Source: Hansschlegelia zhihuaiae
GTDB taxonomy: Bacteria > Pseudomonadota > Alphaproteobacteria > Rhizobiales > Methylopilaceae
Reading direction: 5' to 3'
Assembly: GCF_004103825.1 (NCBI RefSeq)
Contig: NZ_RYFI01000001.1
Location: 327,315-384,083, forward strand
DNA: 56,769 bases
Shown in pieces: positions 50,889 to 56,769 of this stretch (within the stretch, counting starts at the first letter, position 1; every line of letters starts with the position of its first letter). The translations under genes and the position numbers were made by a program. The notes under the pieces were generated by a model. It was given only the letters and a program-made list of their open reading frames with translations, was not told where the DNA came from and did not search any database.

Positions 50889-53297
50889 CTACTCCGCCGC
50901 AGCCTCGTGCTCGACCGGGTCGAGCGCGGCCTCGATCGCGTCATCCACCCGCTCCAGCCAGATGAACTCCAGCCGATCCCGCGCGTCCGGAGGGATCTCG
51001 TCCCAGTCGCGCCGGTTCCGCGCGGGCAGCATGACCCGCTTGAGCCCGGCGGCGGCGGCGGCCACCACCTTCTCCTTGATGCCGCCGACGGGAAGGACGA
51101 GACCGCGAAGCGATATCTCGCCGGTCATCGCGGTGTCGCTACGCACCGTTCGGTCGGTGAGCAGCGAGGCGAGCGCCGTGTACATCGCGACGCCCGCGCT
51201 CGGCCCGTCCTTGGGCGTCGCCCCCGCCGGCACGTGAACGTGGATGTCGCTCTTCTCGAACAGGCTCGCATCGACGCCGAGCGAGCCCGCGCGACTCTTC
51301 ACCAGGCTGAGCGCCGCCTGCGCGCTTTCGCGCATCACGTCCCCGAGCTGACCCGTGAGGATGAAGCTGCCTTTTCCGGGCGTGCGGGTCGCCTCGATGA
51401 ACAGGATGTCGCCGCCGACCGGCGTCCATGCGAGTCCGGTCGCGACGCCGGGCACGCTGGTGCGCATCGCGACCTCGTTCTCGAAGCGGGGCGGTCCCAG
51501 CACTTCGACGAGGCGGTCGACGCCGATCCGCACCCCGGTCGCGCTGCCGTCCGCGATCGTCACCGCCGCGTGGCGCAGCGCGCGACCGATCTCGCGCTCG
51601 AGGCCGCGCACGCCCGCCTCGCGGGTGTAGTCGCGGATGATCAGGCGCAGCGCCTCGGTATCGATCGCCGCCTGCTCCGCCGTCAGGCCGTTCGCCTCGA
51701 GCTGCCGGCGCACCAGATAGCGCGAGGCGATCTCGAGCTTCTCGCCTTCCGTGTAGCCCGCGAGGCTGATGATCTCCATGCGGTCGCGCAAGGGTCCCGG
51801 GATCGTGTCGAGCATGTTGGCGGTGGCGATGAAAGCCACGCGGGAGAGATCGAACGGGACCCCCAGATAGTTGTCCCGGAACGTCGCGTTCTGCTCGGGG
51901 TCCAGCACCTCCAGCATCGCGGCGGAGGGGTCGCCCTGCACGCCGCGGCCCATCTTGTCGATCTCGTCAAGCATCATCACGCAACCACGCGACCCGGCCT
52001 TGCGGATACCCTGGATGATGTTGCCGGGCAGCGCGCCGACATACGTCCGGCGGTGGCCGCGGATCTCCGCCTCGTCGTGGACGCCGCCGAGGCTGACGCG
52101 GACGAAGGGACGATCCATCGCGCGGGCGATCGACTGGCCGAGCGAGGTCTTGCCGACCCCGGGCGGTCCCGTGAAGCACAGGATCGGCGCCTTGCCGTTG
52201 GGCGCAAGCTTGCGGACCGCGAGATACTCGACGATCCGGGTCTTGATCTTCTCAAGCCCGAAATGATCCTCGTCGAGAATGCGCCGCGCTTCGGCGATGT
52301 CGATCGGCCTGTCGTCCGGGGCCTTCCACGGCAGCTCGATCAGCCAGTCGAGATAGGTGCGGATCATGCCGGACTCGCCGGCCGCCTCCGGCAGGCGCTC
52401 ATAACGGCGAAGCTCCTTGCGCGCCTGTTCCTCGACCTCCTTCGGCATCTCGGCCTTGGCGATCGCCTCGCTCAGCTCGGCGATCTCCCGTCCCTTGCCT
52501 TCGCCCTCGCCGAGCTCGCGCTGGATCGCCGCCATCTGCTCGCGCAGCACCGCCTCGCGCTGCCGCTCATCGAACGACGCCTTGGTCTGCCGCCCGATCT
52601 CCTGGGTGATGCGCAGCACCTCGATTCGCTCGGCAAGCAGCCGCGAGACCTTCTCCATCCGCGCCGCGAGATCGATCGTCTCGAGGATCTCCTGCCTACG
52701 CTCTGCTGAGACGTCCATGTAGCCGGCTGCGAGGTCGGCGAGCGCCGAAGGCGACGCCGCGGACTGGATCGCGGCCACCAGCTCCGGCGGCCTTTGGGGC
52801 AGCAGATTGACGGCCTCGAGCGCCTGTCCCTGAAGATGCAGGAACCGCGCCTCGATCTCGGACGAGCGGGTTTCGGACTCAGGGAGACGGAGAACGCGCG
52901 CCACGGGAAAGGGCGTGCCCGGGAAGTAGTCAAGCACGCGCATGCGCTCGACGCCCTGCGCCACGATGTGGTGCGAGCCGTCGGGTGCGGTGATGTAACG
53001 GACGATATTGGCGACCGTGCCCACCCCATAAAGGTCGTCGGGCCCCGGCTCCTCCGCCTCTGGATCGCGCTGCATCACGATGCCGATCTGCCGCTCCTCA
53101 CGGATAGCCTGCTGGATCGCCGCGACGCTCCTCGGGCGGCCGATGGCGAAGGGCGCGATCAGGTTCGGGAACAGCACGGCGCCCCGGACCGGGAGAATGA
53201 TCAGGCCGTCGGAGGGAAGCGGCGGCTGTCGTTCCTCGGACGCTTGCTGGGAGGCGGAATTTCCGACGCCGCGGCTGGTCTCGTCTTCTGTGCTCAT
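50889..53297 (-). CDS. lon: ATP-dependent Lon protease, partner of small heat-shock protein
   Basis: 802 residues from ATG at 53297. LonN domain (LIILPVRGAVLFPN), AAA+ module with GPPGVGKTSLGQ and MMLDEIDKMG, and a protease domain with the catalytic Ser in KDGPSAGVAM and the Lys about 43 residues later (GGIKEKVVAA). It degrades damaged proteins. It overlaps the Hsp20 gene by one base (TGATG). Alphaproteobacteria usually also carry lon between clpX and hupB, so this may be a second copy (inference). It converges on hemW with a 12-bp gap. Confidence 0.94.
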   Translation of the reverse strand: MSTEDETSRGVGNSASQQASEERQPPLPSDGLIILPVRGAVLFPNLIAPFAIGRPRSVAAIQQAIREERQIGIVMQRDPEAEEPGPDDLYGVGTVANIVRYITAPDGSHHIVAQGVERMRVLDYFPGTPFPVARVLRLPESETRSSEIEARFLHLQGQALEAVNLLPQRPPELVAAIQSAASPSALADLAAGYMDVSAERRQEILETIDLAARMEKVSRLLAERIEVLRITQEIGRQTKASFDERQREAVLREQMAAIQRELGEGEGKGREIAELSEAIAKAEMPKEVEEQARKELRRYERLPEAAGESGMIRTYLDWLIELPWKAPDDRPIDIAEARRILDEDHFGLEKIKTRIVEYLAVRKLAPNGKAPILCFTGPPGVGKTSLGQSIARAMDRPFVRVSLGGVHDEAEIRGHRRTYVGALPGNIIQGIRKAGSRGCVMMLDEIDKMGRGVQGDPSAAMLEVLDPEQNATFRDNYLGVPFDLSRVAFIATANMLDTIPGPLRDRMEIISLAGYTEGEKLEIASRYLVRRQLEANGLTAEQAAIDTEALRLIIRDYTREAGVRGLEREIGRALRHAAVTIADGSATGVRIGVDRLVEVLGPPRFENEVAMRTSVPGVATGLAWTPVGGDILFIEATRTPGKGSFILTGQLGDVMRESAQAALSLVKSRAGSLGVDASLFEKSDIHVHVPAGATPKDGPSAGVAMYTALASLLTDRTVRSDTAMTGEISLRGLVLPVGGIKEKVVAAAAAGLKRVMLPARNRRDWDEIPPDARDRLEFIWLERVDDAIEAALDPVEHEAAAE

Positions 53298-53716
53298 CAC
53301 GTTTCGCTTCGACCTGATTTCGCCAATCTGAAGACCAGGCACCCTTGCGCCGCCCCGCGGCGCACGCCTGAATAGCGTCCCCCGGGCAGCGGGATGCGGC
53401 GCTCGAACCGGCCCTGCGGCAGCTCGAGGCGATGAATGACCGCGTCGCGCAGCTCGGAAGGCAATGTTCGGCGTCCGGAGACCAGCATCGCGCCGTCCTC
53501 AATCGTCGCCTCGACCTGTTCGGGGTCGACCCCGGGCAGCGCGACCAGGACCAACACCTCGTGCTCGGTCTCGATCATGTCGATGGGCGGCTCCCATGCC
53601 GGCGCCTGACGCGTCGCCGAGCGGAGCGAGAACACTTGGCGGTGCATGCGCTCCGCGCGAGCCAGGCTCTCCACAGCCTCGGCCAGCATCCAGTTCAGCG
53701 AGTCTCTGTTCGCCAA
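53297..53716 (-). CDS. Small heat-shock protein (Hsp20/alpha-crystallin family)
   Basis: 139 residues. The alpha-crystallin core (about 45-130) shows EHEVLVLVALPGVDPEQVEATIEDGAMLVSG and LELPQGRFERRIPLPGG. It is an ATP-independent holdase. It is translationally coupled to lon, so holding and degrading activities are made together. Confidence 0.9.
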   Translation of the reverse strand: MANRDSLNWMLAEAVESLARAERMHRQVFSLRSATRQAPAWEPPIDMIETEHEVLVLVALPGVDPEQVEATIEDGAMLVSGRRTLPSELRDAVIHRLELPQGRFERRIPLPGGRYSGVRRGAAQGCLVFRLAKSGRSET

Positions 53717-53970
53717 GGCGGGGTCCTCGTTGACGAAAGGCGGGACCAGTCTCCGCCGCCGATGAAGGGTGACATTGGCGCGCGCCGCGCCTGCCGCAAG
53801 CCTTTTGTTTCCGACCCGGGTCGTTTGAGTCTACTGCCCGCGGCGGGGCCTTGGATCGGCGGGACGTACTCGCCTATGGTCCGGCTCTCCGCCCCGGCGC
53901 CGGCGGCCCTTCGCGCGCCTCGGGATTTCGGTCTTCACCGACCGCTGCTCAACATCGGGATCGTTCGCGC

Positions 53971-56697
53971 TTGGCGTCCTCCTATCGTTTCGAAGCTGAG
54001 AGGCCGAAGGAGATCGCGGCCCTCGCTTCATCGGCGCGGCCGACGCCGATGATGGAGCAGTATATCGAGATCAAGACCGCCAATCCGGACAGCCTGCTGT
54101 TCTACCGGATGGGCGACTTCTACGAGATGTTCTTCCAGGACGCCGAGGTGGCGAGCCGCACGCTCGGCATCGCGCTGACCAAGCGCGGCAAGCATCTCGG
54201 CGAGGACATCCCGATGTGCGGCGTGCCGGTCGAGCGCGCCGACGACTATCTGCAGCGGCTGATCGCGGCCGGCCATCGCGTCGCGGTCTGCGAGCAGACC
54301 GAGGACCCGAAGGAGGCCAGGAAGCGCGGCGCGAAGTCGGTCGTCAGGCGCGACGTCGTGCGGCTCGTCACCCCCGGCACGCTGACCGAGGATGCGCTGC
54401 TCGAGCCGCGCCGGGCCAATCTGCTGGCGGCGCTCGTCCGCGGCCGCGCGGAGGATGGCGGTTTCGCGTTCGGGCTCGCTTCGGTGGACGTGTCGACCGG
54501 CGCCTTTTCGGTCGGCGAGGTCGCGCCCGCGGGCCTCGGGGCCGCGCTCGCCCGGCTCGACGCGGCGGAGGTGCTGGTCCCCGAGCAGCTGGTCGAGGAG
54601 CTCGCCGGCGCGCTCGGCGAGACCCGGGCGGCCGTCACCCCTGTCGGTCGCGATCTGAGCGACCCGGCCAGAGCGGAGGCGCGGCTCGCCGGCCATTTCG
54701 GCGTCGCGACCACCGAGGCCTTCGGCTCGCTGTCGCGGCCGGAGCTCGCGGCGGCCGCCGCGATTGTCGGCTATCTCGAGCGCACCCAGCTCGCCTCGCG
54801 GCCGCCGCTCCAGGCGCCGGTCCGCGAAAGCCGCGGGAGCGTGATGGAGATCGACGCCGCGACGCGCGCCAATCTGGAGCTCGTCCGCACGCTCTCCGGC
54901 GAGCGCGAGGGGAGCCTGCTCGACGCGGTCGACCGCTGCGTCACCGCCGGCGGCTCGCGGCTGCTCGCGACCCGCATCGCCGGTCCCCTGCTCGAGCCGG
55001 CCGCGATCGCGCAGCGCCACGACGCCGTCGCGGCGCTGATCGAGGCGCCGGAGCTCAGGCGGGCGATCCGCAGGACCCTCGGCGAGACGCCGGACCTCGC
55101 GCGCGCGGCCCAGAGGATCGCGCTCGGCCGCGGAGGCCCGCGCGACCTCGCGGCCATCCGCGACGCGCTCGACGCCGCGCATGCGCTGGGCTTGAGGCTC
55201 GCGGCGCTCGACGAGGCGCCGGCGGAGCTTGAAGGGATCGCCCGCGCGCTCGCCGACGCCGACCACGCGCTTGCGCTCGACCTCCGGCGCACGCTCGCCG
55301 ACGAGCTTCCGCTGCTGAAGCGCGATGGCGGCTTCGTGCGCGCCGGCTGCGACGCCGAGCTCGACGCCACGCGCGCGCTCCGCGACGAGAGCCGCAAGGT
55401 GATCGCCCAGCTCCAGGCGGCCTATTCCGAGGCGACCGACGTCCGGACGCTGCGCATCAAGCACAACAATGTGCTGGGCTATTTCATCGAGGTCCCGCAG
55501 AGCCATGGCGAGCGGCTGCTCAAACCCCCGCACGCCGAGGCCTTCGTGCACCGCCAGACCATGGCGGGGGCGATGCGCTTCACCACGACCGAGCTCGGCG
55601 ACCTCGAACGCCGCATCGGCGAGGCGGCCGACACGGCGCTGGGCATGGAGCTCGCGCTTTTCGAGCGCCTCTCCGCGCGGGTCTCCGAGAGCTGGGAGAG
55701 CTCGCGCGCCTGCGCCGAGGCGCTCGCGGCGCTCGACGTCGCCGCGGGGCTCGCGGAGGTCGCGGTGGATTGCGCGCATGTCCGCCCGCATGTCGACGAC
55801 GGGCTCGACTTCCGGCTCGAAGGCGCCCGCCACCCGGTGGTCGAGGCCGCGCTGAAGCGGGACGGCAAGCCCTTCGTGCCGAACGACGTCGGGCTCTCGG
55901 CCCCGGACGGCGCCGCCGGCCTGATCCAGCTCGTCACCGGCCCGAACATGGGCGGCAAGTCGACCTATCTCCGGCAGGCGGCGCTGTGCGCGGTGCTCGC
56001 CCAGGCCGGCGCCTTTGTGCCCGCGACCTCGGCCAGAATCGGGGTCGTGGACCGGCTCTACAGTCGCGTCGGCGCCGCCGACGACCTCGCGCGCGGGCGC
56101 TCGACCTTCATGGTCGAGATGGTCGAGACCGCCGCCATCCTGAACACCGCCGGCCCGCGCTCGCTGGTCGTGCTCGACGAGATCGGCCGCGGCACGGCGA
56201 CCTTCGACGGGCTGTCGATCGCCTGGGCCGCGATCGAGCACCTGCACGAGGTGAACCGCTGCCGCGCCTTGTTCGCGACCCATTTCCACGAGCTGACGGC
56301 GCTCGCCAAGCGCCTGCCGAGGCTCAGGAACGCGACCGTGCGGGTCGCCGAGTGGAAGGGCGAGGTGGTGTTCCTGCACGAGGTCGCGCCCGGCGTCGCG
56401 GACCGCTCCTATGGCGTGCAGGTGGCGAAGCTCGCCGGCCTGCCGGCCTCGGTGGTGCGGCGCGCGCGCGCCGTGCTCGACGAGCTCGAGGCCGCCGACC
56501 GCGCCTCGCCGGTCGAGCGCATGATCGACGACCTGCCGCTGTTCGCCGCCACACGCGCGAAGCCGCAGGGCGTCGCGGAGCCCGACCCGGCGCTCGAGGC
56601 GCTCGAGGCGCTCGAGGCGCTCGATCCGGACGCGTTGACGCCGCGGGAGGCGCTCGAGGCGCTCTACCGGCTGAAGGCGCTCAAGTCGGGCGGCTGA
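53971..56697 (+). CDS. mutS: DNA mismatch repair protein MutS
   Basis: 908 residues if the TTG at 53971 is used; the ATG at 54049 is the conservative alternative, and the frame is open to 53851. The mismatch-binding motif MGDFYEMFF (Phe wedge), then core and clamp domains, ATPase Walker [23 protein letters not shown] and FATHFHEL are all present. It recognises mispairs and recruits MutL. Near the C-terminus, four in-frame copies of a 9-bp unit (GCGCTCGAG) encode ALE repeats. Confidence 0.95.
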   Translation: MASSYRFEAERPKEIAALASSARPTPMMEQYIEIKTANPDSLLFYRMGDFYEMFFQDAEVASRTLGIALTKRGKHLGEDIPMCGVPVERADDYLQRLIAAGHRVAVCEQTEDPKEARKRGAKSVVRRDVVRLVTPGTLTEDALLEPRRANLLAALVRGRAEDGGFAFGLASVDVSTGAFSVGEVAPAGLGAALARLDAAEVLVPEQLVEELAGALGETRAAVTPVGRDLSDPARAEARLAGHFGVATTEAFGSLSRPELAAAAAIVGYLERTQLASRPPLQAPVRESRGSVMEIDAATRANLELVRTLSGEREGSLLDAVDRCVTAGGSRLLATRIAGPLLEPAAIAQRHDAVAALIEAPELRRAIRRTLGETPDLARAAQRIALGRGGPRDLAAIRDALDAAHALGLRLAALDEAPAELEGIARALADADHALALDLRRTLADELPLLKRDGGFVRAGCDAELDATRALRDESRKVIAQLQAAYSEATDVRTLRIKHNNVLGYFIEVPQSHGERLLKPPHAEAFVHRQTMAGAMRFTTTELGDLERRIGEAADTALGMELALFERLSARVSESWESSRACAEALAALDVAAGLAEVAVDCAHVRPHVDDGLDFRLEGARHPVVEAALKRDGKPFVPNDVGLSAPDGAAGLIQLVTGPNMGGKSTYLRQAALCAVLAQAGAFVPATSARIGVVDRLYSRVGAADDLARGRSTFMVEMVETAAILNTAGPRSLVVLDEIGRGTATFDGLSIAWAAIEHLHEVNRCRALFATHFHELTALAKRLPRLRNATVRVAEWKGEVVFLHEVAPGVADRSYGVQVAKLAGLPASVVRRARAVLDELEAADRASPVERMIDDLPLFAATRAKPQGVAEPDPALEALEALEALDPDALTPREALEALYRLKALKSGG
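56590..56625 (+). repeat. 9-bp tandem repeat inside mutS
   Basis: Four copies of GCGCTCGAG (the last ends in T), in frame, encoding [13 protein letters not shown] further copy stands at 56650-56658. Confidence 0.85.
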
Positions 56698-56715
56698 TCA
56701 GGCGACTCTTTTCAA

Positions 56716-56730
56716 CCCGCCTCCGGCGGG
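56716..56730. terminator. Possible terminator after mutS
   Basis: CCCGCC-TCC-GGCGGG hairpin 19 bp after the mutS stop, without a T-run. It may be only a GC-rich palindrome. Confidence 0.35.
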
Positions 56731-56769
56731 CCCCCCACGTCAATTGGCGCTTTCGGCTTTGGGCGCCCC

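Noticed and set aside
54028-56379. 783-codon open frame opposite mutS
   Set aside because: Arg/Glu/Ala-rich shadow of a high-GC gene; mutS motifs are unambiguous on the plus strand.

Overview
The window is GC-rich DNA with overlapping start/stop codons, and its housekeeping order (rplU-rpmA-GNAT-obgE ... proB, hrcA|rph-rdgB-hemW, hsp20-lon, mutS) is typical of Alphaproteobacteria of the order Hyphomicrobiales (Rhizobiales). The msmABCD-type methanesulfonate monooxygenase genes at the left edge point to a facultative methylotroph that uses C1-sulfonates (Methylosulfonomonas/Methylopila/Hansschlegelia-like). The genus cannot be fixed from sequence reading alone.

Layout. (1) 1-7.1 kb: the end of the oxygenase large subunit, then the small subunit, Rieske ferredoxin and reductase of a methanesulfonate monooxygenase; a convergent TauE/SafE-type sulfite exporter; a divergent LysR regulator with a 9-3-9 palindrome between it and the exporter; an unknown protein; and an amidohydrolase-fold protein without the usual metal ligands. 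(2) 7.3-13.9 kb: a small secreted protein, a 1099-residue RTX/beta-roll protein, a membrane diguanylate cyclase, and the out-of-frame remnant of an EAL domain. (3) 14.1-37.6 kb: a probable genomic island. An intact tRNA-Gly(GCC) gene lies at the right end with its 3' end facing inward. A perfect 48-bp copy of its 3' half, cut at the anticodon loop, lies at the left end in direct orientation. No integrase was recognised. (4) 37.8-56.7 kb: the core genome block.

The island is a sulfur, thiol and redox package. It holds tsdBA (thiosulfate to tetrathionate). It also holds a seven-gene operon: peroxiredoxin, BigR-like ArsR regulator, two half-size YeeE/YedE transporters, persulfide dioxygenase, a DUF442-sulfide:quinone oxidoreductase fusion, and a sulfite exporter. 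A thiol-disulfide group follows (DsbA-like protein, L,D-transpeptidase lipoprotein, DsbD) with a two-component system flanked by PmrA/QseB-like CTTAAG-N5-CTTAAG boxes. A second two-component system faces a PepSY protein, an Asp-rich secreted protein, a DUF2271 protein with a candidate flavinylation motif, a PepSY-diflavin reductase and ApbE. A P1B-type ATPase and a VIT-family Fe/Mn transporter complete the island.

How the parts may work together (inference). Methanesulfonate oxidation releases formaldehyde and sulfite. Sulfite is exported or can combine with persulfide sulfur to give thiosulfate, and TsdA can oxidise thiosulfate. The strongest oddities are the tRNA-bounded island, a BigR/SqrR-type repressor in which both sensor cysteines are replaced, the shared box upstream of dsbA, the two-component system and dsbD, and the flavinylation module whose ApbE lacks a signal peptide.
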